A DNA stretch of 41,103 nt from an uncultured Alphaproteobacteria bacterium. Lineage in GTDB: Bacteria > Pseudomonadota > Alphaproteobacteria > RF32 > CAG-239. Both the position numbers and the translations under genes were made by a program. This document shows, piece after piece, positions 8,088 to 16,481 of the stretch. The stretch spans positions 1 to 41,103 of the forward strand of contig CALXRR010000009.1 of NCBI GenBank assembly GCA_944390905.1. The letters run 5' to 3'. Below the pieces are notes generated by a model, which searched no databases, had not been told where the DNA came from, and saw nothing but the letters and a program-made list of their open reading frames with translations. Each line of letters opens with the position of its first letter. Position 1 is the first letter of the stretch.

Positions 8088-9026
8088 ATGAAAATACGCT
8101 TTTTATTAATAGGGACTTCTCTGTCCTTTATCCCTCAAACTATTAACGCTCAATGCGTCGCCACCCAAGATTGCGCGACTTTAGGCTATACCGAAACTTC
8201 TTGCTCCGGCGGTAGTGGTGTCAAATGCCCCTTCGGCAACAAATGGGCTTGCTTTAAGTCCGAGTCGGAATTTTGCAACGAATACGGCTTTACTCTCACC
8301 TGCACCAGTACCAACCAAACCGGCGGCGCCGGTAAAGCCTGCAACGGCAAATACTCCGAATGTACCTGCGCTTCCGGTTATATCTGGAACGATTCGTCTC
8401 AAAAATGCGAAGATGCCACCGCCAACTGTACCATCGGTGCATTGTATTACAGTGACGGCACTTGCTCGCAAGATAAAATTAGCTCTAAAACTCTGCTGGG
8501 TGTGGTTATTTATGAAAAATCAGCCAGCGAAAGCGGCTGGATTATGACGGTTAAGCCGGTTAAAACAGGTATTAAGTGGGGTGGATATGGAACTGATATT
8601 TCGGGGCTTACTAATTGTAGTGAATCAAAATCATGTCTAACTGATATTCAAGCTAGTTGTACTAATACTGATATTATTACCGCTAAAGGCAGTAGCTCAA
8701 CTTACCCTGCTGCATGGGCTGCTAAGAATTATAGTCCAACCGGTACCCCAAGCGATAAGAGCTGGTGCCTACCATCAGGCGGCTTATTGAATAACATCAA
8801 TAATTCCGTCAATCTCGCCAAAGTCAATGCCGGTATTACCATTGTCGAAGGCACAATCCTAGGAAATGCATCCGGTGGATATGAGAACATTTGGTCGTCG
8901 TCTGAGTACTCCAGTACCGACGCGTGGAACTTCTACGCCAGTACGAGTGGTTCGTTCTTTATGGACTACGGCGGTAAGTACGATGACTATAGCACCCGTT
9001 CCGTTCGTCCGGTCATGGCTTTCTAG
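8088..9026 (+). CDS. Secreted Cys-rich protein with C-terminal Lcl/DUF1566-like (C-type-lectin-fold) domain; possible diversified target protein
   Basis: 312 residues. A signal peptide (1-22, ending TINA) is followed by a Cys-rich region to about 125 with motifs such as CPFGNKWAC, then a domain from about residue 138 (LLGVVIYEKS) to the end. That domain carries SWCLPSGG and IWSSSEYS motifs and an RPV near the C-terminus, as in Lcl/DUF1566-type lectin-fold domains. The last 44 codons contain none ending in A, unlike the rest of the gene and unlike the paralogue at 18093-19022. That bias, the terminal position and the fold resemble variable regions of diversity-generating retroelements (inference). 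The ATG at 8088 follows GGAGCT. Paralogues are at 18093-19022 and 41089 onward. Function unknown; an extracellular or surface binding protein is likely. Confidence 0.8.
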   Translation: MKIRFLLIGTSLSFIPQTINAQCVATQDCATLGYTETSCSGGSGVKCPFGNKWACFKSESEFCNEYGFTLTCTSTNQTGGAGKACNGKYSECTCASGYIWNDSSQKCEDATANCTIGALYYSDGTCSQDKISSKTLLGVVIYEKSASESGWIMTVKPVKTGIKWGGYGTDISGLTNCSESKSCLTDIQASCTNTDIITAKGSSSTYPAAWAAKNYSPTGTPSDKSWCLPSGGLLNNINNSVNLAKVNAGITIVEGTILGNASGGYENIWSSSEYSSTDAWNFYASTSGSFFMDYGGKYDDYSTRSVRPVMAF

Positions 9027-9036
9027 GAGCTCAACG

Positions 9037-9175
9037 CCGGTACCATGCGAGCATCGCGGCTAATTAAAACACGAAACAAGCCACCGCTAACCTAGGGCTC
9101 CACCGCCTCGGTGGTGCCCCTATCTCTCAACCGCTAACCTAGTGGGTGAAGCGGCACCCGCTTCCTCAGCTTGTA
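9037..9175 (-). repeat. Dispersed hairpin repeat A, copy 2 (inverted)
   Basis: The reverse complement matches repeat A at 6994-7140, including the stretches GGAGCCCTA and GTGGCTTGTTTC. Hairpins GAAGCGG/CCGCTTC (9148-9154 and 9158-9164) and CCACCG/CGGTGG (9100-9105 and 9109-9114) differ in sequence from copy 1 but remain perfectly paired. With copy 1 it brackets the lectin-like gene in inverted orientation. Confidence 0.7.
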
Positions 9176-9192
9176 GTGGTTGTGGCTTTGAT

Positions 9193-9229
9193 ATAAAAAA
9201 AACCTTGCCGGGGAGGGCAAGGTTTTTTT
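9193..9229. terminator. Bidirectional terminator
   Basis: AACCTTGCC (9201-9209) pairs with GGCAAGGTT (9216-9224), flanked by an A-run on the left and a T-run on the right. It can end transcription from the lectin-like gene on the plus strand and from the small RNA on the minus strand. Confidence 0.85.
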
Positions 9230-9258
9230 GGTTTGTTTTACTTTATATAACTTAAGGA

Positions 9259-9440
9259 GAAAAAACCGGGGGCGACATTAGGGGATCACCCCCGGTGAGC
9301 AAAGGTTTGTCCGGCGAGTTTAAGACCGGACAAACCCTTCTCGAGAGCGGTAGACCTAAACATTTTATTTGGAGCTTTTAGAGAAAAGGTCTATTCTTCC
9401 GCTTTTGAGAGTTCATTTAACTTGCTTTTTAGCAAATTTG
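9259..9440 (-). ncRNA. Candidate small RNA with three hairpins and its own terminator
   Basis: On the minus strand a TTGACA/TATATT promoter (9473-9446) would start a transcript near 9439. It contains a stem pairing GCGG and TAGACCT (9402-9399 and 9393-9387) with AGGTCTA and CCGC (9357-9351 and 9350-9347), a perfect 11-bp stem GGTTTGTCCGG/CCGGACAAACC (9304-9314 and 9326-9336), and a terminator ACCGGGGG/CCCCCGGT (9265-9272 and 9289-9296) followed by six U residues. No reading frame of note is present. It does not match the conserved parts of 4.5S RNA, tmRNA, RNase P RNA or 6S RNA that I know. Confidence 0.6.
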
Positions 9441-9445
9441 TCACA

Positions 9446-9473
9446 AATATACCTCATTTTTGTATTTTGTCAA
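9446..9473 (-). promoter_or_regulatory. Promoter of the candidate small RNA
   Basis: Perfect TTGACA (9473-9468) and TATATT (9451-9446) on the minus strand with a 16-nt spacer. It points away from rpe, and no coding gene lies downstream before the terminator at 9265-9296. Confidence 0.65.
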
Positions 9474-9679
9474 CATAAAAATTTCAAAAAAATCAAAATA
9501 TATTGTTAAATTTAAAACCGATACCTACAAGATTCTGATTTTACGATGTTTTTTATAAAAATATTTTTAAAATTTTTGGTCTATGAAATTTCGCCGCTTT
9601 TTTTGCACGTTTTTAAGCAAAAAATTAAATAATTTAGGTTTATACTGGCTCAAATTAAAGCAATCGGAGAATATATGCT

Positions 9680-10315
9680 ATGGTAAAAATCGCCCCCAGT
9701 ATTTTGTCAGCCGACTTCGCCAACCTTGAAAGCGAGATTCGCAAACTAGAGCAAGCCGGCGCGGATATGATTCATATTGACGTTATGGACGGCCACTTTG
9801 TTCCCAACTTAACCTTAGGCGCCCCCGTGGTCAAAGCTCTGCGCCCGCACACTGAGCTTCCGTTTGATGTGCATTTGATGGTTGATAATCCCGACCGTTT
9901 GATTCCGAGTTTTGCTGAAGCCGGAGCCAATATCATCACCATCCATGCTGAAACCACGCCTCATCTTGACCGCACTTTGAGCCTGATTCGTATCCTTGGT
10001 TGCAAAGCAGGGGTCTCGCTGACACCCTCCACGCCTGAAAGTGTTTTGGAATACGTTCTTGATAGGCTTGATTTGATTTTGGTCATGAGCGTCAACCCCG
10101 GATTCGGCGGCCAAAGTTTTATTCCTTCACAATTATCCAAAATCAGCCGCATTAAGGAGCTGATATCCGCCCGTCCGATAGATATTGAAGTCGACGGCGG
10201 TATCAATCCGATGACCGCAGCCGAATGCATTTCAGCCGGAGCCGATATTTTAGTTGCCGGCACATCTGTATTTGCTAACGGTGATTATGCAAAAAATATT
10301 GAGGCTTTAAGGTAA
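9680..10315 (+). CDS. rpe: Ribulose-phosphate 3-epimerase
   Basis: 211 residues, typical length. It interconverts ribulose 5-phosphate and xylulose 5-phosphate in the pentose phosphate pathway, in the cytoplasm. Family motifs IAPSILSADF (4-13), IHIDVMDGHFVPN with the catalytic Asp (about D34), NPGFGGQSF and EVDGGI are present. The start is the ATG at 9680, with CGGAGA about 9 nt upstream; the ATG at 9675 is out of frame. A TATACT box about 35 nt upstream may be part of its promoter. The preceding 9474-9640 stretch is AT-rich and holds nothing else that I can identify. Confidence 0.96.
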   Translation: MVKIAPSILSADFANLESEIRKLEQAGADMIHIDVMDGHFVPNLTLGAPVVKALRPHTELPFDVHLMVDNPDRLIPSFAEAGANIITIHAETTPHLDRTLSLIRILGCKAGVSLTPSTPESVLEYVLDRLDLILVMSVNPGFGGQSFIPSQLSKISRIKELISARPIDIEVDGGINPMTAAECISAGADILVAGTSVFANGDYAKNIEALR

Positions 10316-10372
10316 AATTAAGACAGGCTGTACTACACTTTTTGCAATAGCAAGCTAAAGGGAGAGATTTAT

Positions 10373-11083
10373 ATGTCCAATCGCATAATGATAATAGAGG
10401 ATGAAGAAGCACTGGTTGTCCTGCTGAAGTACAATCTAGAGAACGAAGGCTTTGAAGTCTTGACCGAAAGCCGCGGCAGCAAAGCCGTAGCCGAGGTTGA
10501 AGCCCATCATCCCTCAGTCATCATTCTTGATTGGATGCTGCCGGAAATGTCAGGGGTAGAAATCTGCAAACTGATACGCTCCAAACCTGATATCAAAAAT
10601 ATCCCGATAATCATGCTCACCGCCAAAGGCGAGGAAGAAGACAAAATCAAAGGCCTGGGAGCAGGGGCTGATGACTATGTTACCAAACCTTTTTCCGTGC
10701 CTGAACTTGTCGCCAGAGTTAAAGCACAGTTGCGCCGAGCACCTGAACCCCAGCAGGAAAAAGAAAAAATCTTTGAAGATATCCGTATGGATATGGTTGA
10801 AAAGAAAGTTTTCCGCGGTGACAACTATGTCCACTTAGGTCCGACGGAATTTCGTTTGTTGCGGACTTTAATGGATGTCCCCGGCAAAGTTTTTAGTCGT
10901 GATTTTCTGCTAAAGACCGTCTGGGGTGATAATATTTATGTTGAAAGCCGCACCATAGACGTCCACATCCGCCGCTTGCGCTTGGCGTTGAATAAATATG
11001 GCCCTGACTATATTCGCACGGTTCGTTCTACCGGCTATGCCCTTGATGCCTCCCAACATTCTGATGAAGAAGATTTTGAATAA
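10373..11083 (+). CDS. phoB: PhoB-type response regulator (OmpR/PhoB family)
   Basis: 236 residues. A receiver domain has the acidic pair ED (9-10), the phosphoacceptor in LDWMLP (D53) and the conserved Lys in VTKPF (K105). A winged-helix DNA-binding domain follows (about 135-225) with GPTEFRLL and TIDVHIRRLR. The close match to PhoB suggests control of phosphate-starvation genes, but no phoR kinase or phoU/pst genes are adjacent, so this assignment rests on sequence similarity alone. It follows rpe by 57 nt and may be co-transcribed. Confidence 0.85.
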   Translation: MSNRIMIIEDEEALVVLLKYNLENEGFEVLTESRGSKAVAEVEAHHPSVIILDWMLPEMSGVEICKLIRSKPDIKNIPIIMLTAKGEEEDKIKGLGAGADDYVTKPFSVPELVARVKAQLRRAPEPQQEKEKIFEDIRMDMVEKKVFRGDNYVHLGPTEFRLLRTLMDVPGKVFSRDFLLKTVWGDNIYVESRTIDVHIRRLRLALNKYGPDYIRTVRSTGYALDASQHSDEEDFE

Positions 11084-11088
11084 AAACA

Positions 11089-11118
11089 AAAGGCATTGCC
11101 TGACGGCAGTGCCTTTAT
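11089..11118. terminator. Shared terminator between phoB and the convergent gene
   Basis: AAAGGCATTGCC (11089-11100) pairs with GGCAGTGCCTTT (11105-11116) around a TGAC loop. The T-rich tail is better on the minus strand (TTTTGTTTTT), so it chiefly serves the 11127-11828 gene but can also stop phoB transcription. Confidence 0.8.
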
Positions 11119-11126
11119 AATATTAC

Positions 11127-11828
11127 TTAGCAATTTTGCCCACCGAATGATATGGTCAAATGCGGCGCTTTGTGACGAATACATAAAGTATGATCAGGAG
11201 CCCAAGCAGCTTCCCACAATTGATTTTCGTGCACAAAACTATCCCCGACATAAAGCGGCTCGTAGTCAAATTCCAATGGTCCTAAATAGTCACCGTTTGG
11301 GTTACGGAATTTTTCCAAGTCATCGGGAAAGACCGGATAATACAACTCAAGTTTTTTATCCATAACCACCCATTCCACAGCCACAAACTCGCGCCGTTTC
11401 CCGATGGTATAAGCCTTTACCAACCTGAATTCGCAGTCATCACTCATGCCTTGAAACGCGGCATAAGCTTTGATAATCTCTTGCGAGCACAAGCATTTTA
11501 CTTTATTAATAGAAATAGCATCAAAGTAGTAGAGCCTCGAATTCCTGCAAAACATTTTGCCGCCCTTTAGCGTCATGATAGAAGATGGCTCTATCGGTGG
11601 CTCAAAATCCGCTTTGCAAAAATTTTTAAACGCCGGAGTAATCTTTAGCAGTCCGGCATCTTCATCAAAAGTATACCATACCGCTTCAAGCGTACAAGGC
11701 ATCTGCGCCATTGCCAAATTAACCTTGCTTCCAATACCGTGTTTTCTGAAATGTTTAACCGCATCTCTATAAGAAGCATGAAACCGGCAAACATCTTCAG
11801 CCGGCACAAAAATATCCGAATATTCCAT
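11127..11828 (-). CDS. Uncharacterised 233-residue protein
   Basis: No family recognised. The protein is soluble-looking with no signal peptide or membrane segment. It is rich in aromatic residues, with several W/Y-containing beta-strand-like stretches, and has scattered Cys including KCLC about two thirds of the way along the first half. The ATG at 11828 is preceded by AATCTTATTATC with no Shine-Dalgarno sequence, a feature shared with other orphan genes here. It is a single-gene unit convergent to phoB and ending at a good terminator. The reading frame is full and its codon use looks ordinary, so it is likely real. Confidence 0.65.
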   Translation of the reverse strand: MEYSDIFVPAEDVCRFHASYRDAVKHFRKHGIGSKVNLAMAQMPCTLEAVWYTFDEDAGLLKITPAFKNFCKADFEPPIEPSSIMTLKGGKMFCRNSRLYYFDAISINKVKCLCSQEIIKAYAAFQGMSDDCEFRLVKAYTIGKRREFVAVEWVVMDKKLELYYPVFPDDLEKFRNPNGDYLGPLEFDYEPLYVGDSFVHENQLWEAAWAPDHTLCIRHKAPHLTISFGGQNC

Positions 11829-11948
11829 GATAATAAGATTTATAAGTTAATAATTTGAACAATAATCACATTTTGTCAAAATTTTATATCAGCAGATATA
11901 ATAGTCAACAAAAAAATCATTGCCGTCCATAAAAAGACAAAATTTTTG

Positions 11949-11976
11949 TTTACAATTAAAAAATAACGATTATATT
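11949..11976 (+). promoter_or_regulatory. Promoter for the 12023-12484 gene pair
   Basis: TTTACA (11949-11954) and TATATT (11971-11976) with a 16-nt spacer, predicting a start near 11983 and a leader of about 40 nt rich in A and T. Confidence 0.5.
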
Positions 11977-12022
11977 GAATGCACAAATAACATTATTGTC
12001 TAACATTATTATCGTTGTAATT

Positions 12023-12217
12023 ATGGAAACAAAACCAGTAAAATTTGAACCGCTGTGGAAGCGTTACTACGGCTGTGTTCAGTCATTAAGCGATGACGAG
12101 TTGTGCAATTTATTGCGTAATATGCCCGAGAGCCAAGACATGTCTCCGCTTGAGAGCATTGAGTATCGTATAATTTCTTCGACCTTGGCGCAAAGAGGCG
12201 TTTGTTTAAACTCTTAA
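12023..12217 (+). CDS. Small uncharacterised protein (64 residues)
   Basis: The ATG at 12023 begins METKPVKFEPLWKRYYG. A longer frame opens at 11975, but its first 16 residues are a hydrophobic AT-rich stretch starting on the predicted transcription start, and 12023 has the TAATTATGG context seen at other orphan genes. No family recognised. The small acidic-helical protein has a PLESIEYRIISS segment. Its stop is immediately followed by the start of the next gene, implying translational coupling. No Shine-Dalgarno sequence. Confidence 0.55.
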   Translation: METKPVKFEPLWKRYYGCVQSLSDDELCNLLRNMPESQDMSPLESIEYRIISSTLAQRGVCLNS

Positions 12218-12484
12218 ATGCATGAGGCTATGGAATTATCAGATTTTCTGTACATCATTGCGATGGCGCTTTTTGCGTTTATCATCGCCGCAGTTATTGT
12301 TTTGGCCCCGCTTGCGGTTTATACCTTAAGGCATGACCCCACCTTGCGGTTTCCTGATGCTATAAGGCTGGCTCCTAAAATCACGTTCCGTACTATTCGG
12401 AGCAAGTTTGAGTTCAAAAATCGGAAGTATAATGCTCCGGTCGGAAAAGTAAGCCCCAAGCGTAAAGGCAATCGCCACAAATAA
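12218..12484 (+). CDS. Small single-pass membrane protein (88 residues)
   Basis: The start ATG directly abuts the previous stop. An alternative ATG is at 12230 (MELSDFLYII). One long hydrophobic segment (about 10-36) is followed by a strongly basic cytoplasmic tail rich in Arg and Lys, ending KRKGNRHK. No family recognised. It forms a two-gene unit with 12023-12217 and ends before a strong terminator. Confidence 0.55.
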   Translation: MHEAMELSDFLYIIAMALFAFIIAAVIVLAPLAVYTLRHDPTLRFPDAIRLAPKITFRTIRSKFEFKNRKYNAPVGKVSPKRKGNRHK

Positions 12485-12501
12485 CGCAGGTAATCTATTT
12501 C

Positions 12502-12539
12502 AAAAGCACATTTCCCTTTAAGCGGAATGTGCTTTTTTT
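12502..12539 (+). terminator. Terminator after the two small genes
   Basis: AAAAGCACATTTCC (12502-12515) pairs with GGAATGTGCTTTT (from 12523) and runs into a string of T. Confidence 0.85.
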
Positions 12540-12604
12540 GTTTTCCGACATCACCCCCCCACTGTTTTCGAACTCGACCCGACATCATACCCGACATTGG
12601 GGCT

Positions 12605-12640
12605 AAAACAAAACCCCGCCTAATTTCTCAAGCGGGGTTC
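12605..12640 (-). terminator. nifJ: nifJ terminator
   Basis: On the minus strand AACCCCGC pairs with GCGGGGTT (12639-12632 and 12619-12612), followed by TTGTTTTAG. It sits 22 nt after the nifJ stop codon. Confidence 0.85.
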
Positions 12641-12661
12641 TGTGTTTAGTCTTGCGAGCTA

Positions 12662-15600
12662 TTATTCGCCGGCTTCTTCAATTTTGAATTCAGCCATATG
12701 CTCTAACAATTCGCGTTTACCTTTCAGGTTTTCCTCAGACTTATGGAGCAAGGTCTCATAACGTTCCGGATTCGTCTTATTGACAATCTGGAAACGAACC
12801 TCGTTAGACATATAGTCAGACAACGGGCGAGACGGAGCCTTAGAGTCTAAGGTCAACGGAGCTTTACCGGCCTTAATGTTGTCCGGATTATAACGGTACA
12901 ACGGCCAGCTTCCGGTTTCAACCGCCATCTTCTGGTGATCCAAACCATCAGCCAGGTTAAAGCCTTGAGCAATACAGTGAGAGTAAGCAATGATGATTGA
13001 CGGGCCGTCAAAAGCCTCAGCCTCATTCATAGCCTTAATCACTTGCGCATCGTTAGCGCCCATAGAAACCTGAGCTACATAAACATTGCCATAAGACATA
13101 GCAATCATAGCCAAATCTTTCTTCGGCAACTCTTTACCTGCAGTAGCAAACTTAGCAGAAGCACCCATCGGAGTAGCTTTAGACTGCTGACCGCCGGTAT
13201 TAGAGTAAACACCGGTATCAATAACCAAGATGTTGATGTTTTTGCCTGAAGCAATCGCATGGTCCAAACCGCCGAAGCCAATATCATAAGCCCATCCGTC
13301 GCCGCCGATAATCCATACTGATTTCTTAATCAGGTAGTCGGCAACTTTGTCAAGGTGCTTAGCTTCCACATCGTTAATGGTAGCGAGTTTAGCGCGCAAA
13401 GCGGCCACATTGTCGCGTTGAGCATCAATCTCGGCATCATTTGACTGCGGGTTGTTCTGGATTTTTTCAACCAACTCAGCGCCAATCTTGTCTTTCAAGT
13501 TGTTCAACAAAGATTCGGCAATACTCTTCTGCTGGTCGATAGAAAATCTCATACCCAGACCGAACTCTGCGTTGTCTTCAAACAAAGAGTTAGCCCAAGC
13601 CGGACCATGTCCTTTTTCATCTTTAGCATAAGGAGTAGTCGGCAAGTTACCAGAGTAGATTGATGAGCAACCTGTAGCGTTAGCAACCACCATTCTGTCA
13701 CCAAACAACTGTGTCAGCAATTTGATGTACGGGGTCTCACCACAGCCGGCGCAAGCACCAGAGAATTCAAACAACGGCTGAATCATCTGGGTTGTCTTCG
13801 GCAAGTTCTTAGCCACTTCGGTACGTTTAACATAAGGCAAAGTCTCAAAGAACTTCCAGCATTCTTTCTGCTCATCCAAATGGCTCTCGATATGATCCAT
13901 ATTGATAGCTTTTTTGGTCGGATCAGCTTTGTTCTTAGCCGGGCAGGCGCTTACGCAAATGCCGCATCCGGTACAATCTTCCGGAGACATCTGCCAAATA
14001 AAGTTCTTACCGGCAAATTCCTTACCTTTATAAGGAGCAGACTTAAAGCCTTTCGGAGCATTCTTAAGCTCTTCTTCGGTTGCTACTTTCATACGAATAA
14101 CGCCATGCGGGCAAACGATAGAGCATTTACCGCACTGCAAGCAAGTAGCCGGATCCCAAACCGGAATTTCGGTAGCAATGCAACGTTTTTCATATTGAGT
14201 AGTAGCAGTCGGCCAAGTACCGTCAACAACTTCTTCAAAGGCTGAAACCGGCAACTCGTTACCACGGTCGGCAATGAGCTCAGCCGTCAACTTTTTAACA
14301 AACTCAGGAGCATCAGCCGGAACCGGAGGCAACATCTTCAGTTGAGAATCAGCGCTGGCCGGAACCTCAATTTTGGTAAGGTGTTCCAAAGTAGCATCAA
14401 CGGCGGCAAAGTTCTTTTGAACGATAGCATCACCTTTTTTGCTATAAGTTTTCTTAATAGCATTTTTAATCTGAGCAATAGCCTCATCTTTCGGCAAGAT
14501 GTTAGAAATTGCAAAGAAGCATGTCTGCATAATGGTATTAATGCGTTGACCCATACCGGTCTTACGAGCTACATCAACGGCATTGATTGAATAGAAGTTG
14601 ATTTTCTTGTCAATAATCTGCTGTTGAACTTCACGCGGCAAGTGCTTCCAAACTTCCTGTCCTTCATACGGAGCATTCAGCAAGAAAGTAGCCCCAGGTT
14701 TGGCAATTTTCAAAATATCAACTTTGCTCATGAAGGGGAATTGGTGGCAAGCCACGAAGTCAGCTTTATTAATCAAATAAGCGGCTTTAATCGGGTTGTC
14801 AGAAAAACGCAGGTGAGAAGTAGTCATAGACCCTGACTTACGAGAGTCGTAAACAAAGTATCCTTGACCATATTTACCGGCATCTTCGGCAATGATTTTG
14901 ATTGAGTTTTTATTAGCACCGACGGTACCATCAGCACCCAATCCGAAGAATACGGCACGAACCACATCTTTACCCTCGGTATCAATATCATCGCTAAACG
15001 GCAAAGACTTGTGAGTAACGTCATCTTCAATACCGACTGAAAAACCATTCAACGGCTTAGCGGCAGCGCCGTTATCATAAACAGCCTTAACCATTCCCGG
15101 AGTAAATTCTTTAGAAGACAAACCATAACGTCCGCCAACGATTTTCGGCATAGAGGCAATTTCACCGTTAGCAAAAGCTTGGGTCAAAGTAGCCACAACA
15201 TCCAAATACAACGGCTCACCGATAGAACCGGATTCTTTAGTTCTGTCGAGTACATTAACGGTTTTAACTGAAGCCGGCAAAGCTTTGAGGAATGATTTAG
15301 TCGGGAACGGACGATACAAATGAACCTTAACCAAACCGACTTTATATCCGTTATTATTGAGGTAGTTGATGGTTTCTTCAACTGTTTCGGCACCGGAACC
15401 CATAATAACGATAACCTGTTCGGCATCTTTCGGGCCCACATAATCAACCACATGGTACTGACGACCGCTGATTTTAGCAAACTTATCCATTTCCTCTTGA
15501 ACGATACCTTCAACCGCATCATAGTATTTGTTAGCGGCTTCACGTCCCTGGAAGAACACATCAGGGTTCTGAGCAGTACCGCGAATAACCGGAGCTTCCG

Positions 15601-16231
15601 GACGCAGAGCATGCTTAGCGTTGAAGTTTACATCAATGCCTTCCAGCATAGCTCTCAAATCATCATCTGATAATACTTTGATTTTTTTGATTTCGTGAGA
15701 AGTACGGAAACCATCAAAGAAGTGCATAAACGGTACGCGAGCGCGCAGAGTAGAAGTCTGAGCAATAGCGGCAAAGTCATGAACTTCCTGTACCGAGTTT
15801 GAGCACAACATAGCAAAACCGGTCTGACGGCAAGACATAACGTCTGAATGGTCACCGAAAATAGACAATGCGTGATAAGCCAAAGAACGAGCCGCCACAT
15901 GCATAACAAACGGCGAGAGCTCACCGGCAATTTTGTACATATTCGGGATCATCAGGAGCAAGCCCTGAGAAGCGGTAAAGGTCGTTGTCAAAGAACCGGC
16001 CTGCAAAGAACCGTGGCAAGCACCAGCGGCACCAGCTTCGGACTGCATTTCCTGTACTTCAGGCACAACGCCCCAGAGGTTTTTCTGGTTAGCCGCAGAC
16101 CACGCATCAGCCCATTCACCCATCGGAGACGACGGAGTAATCGGGTAAATAACGCAGACTTCGTTCATGCGGTGGGCAACTGAAGCCGCGGCTTCGTTAC
16201 CATCCATCATTTTCATCTTAACTTCAGACAT
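12662..16231 (-). CDS. nifJ: Pyruvate:ferredoxin (flavodoxin) oxidoreductase
   Basis: 1189 residues, the single-chain form. It oxidises pyruvate to acetyl-CoA and CO2 and reduces ferredoxin or flavodoxin, an oxygen-sensitive step of anaerobic metabolism. Visible: the N-terminal pyruvate-binding region with YPITPSSPM, a two-[4Fe-4S] ferredoxin-like domain with CLQCGKCSIVCP (about 695) and CTGCGICVSACP (about 752), the CAGCGETPY cysteines, and the thiamine diphosphate site GGDGWAYDIGFGGLDH followed by DTGVYSNTGGQ (about 975-1015). The start has AAGGAAA about 7 nt upstream. Codon use is strongly biased, suggesting high expression. Its cofactor needs fit with the nearby SUF operon. Confidence 0.97.
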   Translation of the reverse strand: MSEVKMKMMDGNEAAASVAHRMNEVCVIYPITPSSPMGEWADAWSAANQKNLWGVVPEVQEMQSEAGAAGACHGSLQAGSLTTTFTASQGLLLMIPNMYKIAGELSPFVMHVAARSLAYHALSIFGDHSDVMSCRQTGFAMLCSNSVQEVHDFAAIAQTSTLRARVPFMHFFDGFRTSHEIKKIKVLSDDDLRAMLEGIDVNFNAKHALRPEAPVIRGTAQNPDVFFQGREAANKYYDAVEGIVQEEMDKFAKISGRQYHVVDYVGPKDAEQVIVIMGSGAETVEETINYLNNNGYKVGLVKVHLYRPFPTKSFLKALPASVKTVNVLDRTKESGSIGEPLYLDVVATLTQAFANGEIASMPKIVGGRYGLSSKEFTPGMVKAVYDNGAAAKPLNGFSVGIEDDVTHKSLPFSDDIDTEGKDVVRAVFFGLGADGTVGANKNSIKIIAEDAGKYGQGYFVYDSRKSGSMTTSHLRFSDNPIKAAYLINKADFVACHQFPFMSKVDILKIAKPGATFLLNAPYEGQEVWKHLPREVQQQIIDKKINFYSINAVDVARKTGMGQRINTIMQTCFFAISNILPKDEAIAQIKNAIKKTYSKKGDAIVQKNFAAVDATLEHLTKIEVPASADSQLKMLPPVPADAPEFVKKLTAELIADRGNELPVSAFEEVVDGTWPTATTQYEKRCIATEIPVWDPATCLQCGKCSIVCPHGVIRMKVATEEELKNAPKGFKSAPYKGKEFAGKNFIWQMSPEDCTGCGICVSACPAKNKADPTKKAINMDHIESHLDEQKECWKFFETLPYVKRTEVAKNLPKTTQMIQPLFEFSGACAGCGETPYIKLLTQLFGDRMVVANATGCSSIYSGNLPTTPYAKDEKGHGPAWANSLFEDNAEFGLGMRFSIDQQKSIAESLLNNLKDKIGAELVEKIQNNPQSNDAEIDAQRDNVAALRAKLATINDVEAKHLDKVADYLIKKSVWIIGGDGWAYDIGFGGLDHAIASGKNINILVIDTGVYSNTGGQQSKATPMGASAKFATAGKELPKKDLAMIAMSYGNVYVAQVSMGANDAQVIKAMNEAEAFDGPSIIIAYSHCIAQGFNLADGLDHQKMAVETGSWPLYRYNPDNIKAGKAPLTLDSKAPSRPLSDYMSNEVRFQIVNKTNPERYETLLHKSEENLKGKRELLEHMAEFKIEEAGE

Positions 16232-16407
16232 TATGTTATTTTCCTTAAGTTAGTTAACAAATAAAGCTTATCTGGAGGCGCAAACACCCCCTCCATAGAG
16301 CTATAGATTCTCTATGCGCGTGTTTATACCATTAAAAGATTCAAAAATCTATCAAAAAAAGCATATTGCGGCATAAATTTTTTATGCGATTGGTATTTAT
16401 ATTTCGA
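16232..16407 (-). other. nifJ leader and intergenic region
   Basis: On the minus strand this holds a TATAAA-type -10 candidate near 16333 and a GGAGG/CCTCC hairpin (around 16275-16295) in the probable nifJ leader, plus a GCATAAA/TTATGC inverted repeat near 16370-16386. A matching -35 box at normal spacing is not clear. No coding content seen. Confidence 0.4.
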
Positions 16408-16434
16408 TTGACAAAATTTTTAGACAGATATAAA
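16408..16434 (+). promoter_or_regulatory. Possible promoter of the 16482 gene
   Basis: Perfect TTGACA (16408-16413) with TATAAA at 16429-16434 (15-nt spacer) or TAAAAC at a 17-nt spacer, about 50 nt before the start codon. Confidence 0.45.
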
Positions 16435-16481
16435 ACAAAGAGGATATTTGATTATTATGTTAAATAAAAAACTTTATAATT

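Noticed and set aside
6930..9230. CRISPR array or insertion sequence
   Set aside because: The repeats are palindromic, irregularly spaced and without spacer structure, and no transposase or cas gene is present.
9259..9440. Assignment of the small RNA as 4.5S, 6S or tmRNA
   Set aside because: The conserved 4.5S tetraloop region, a 6S-type single long hairpin with a central bubble, and a tmRNA tRNA-like end are all absent.
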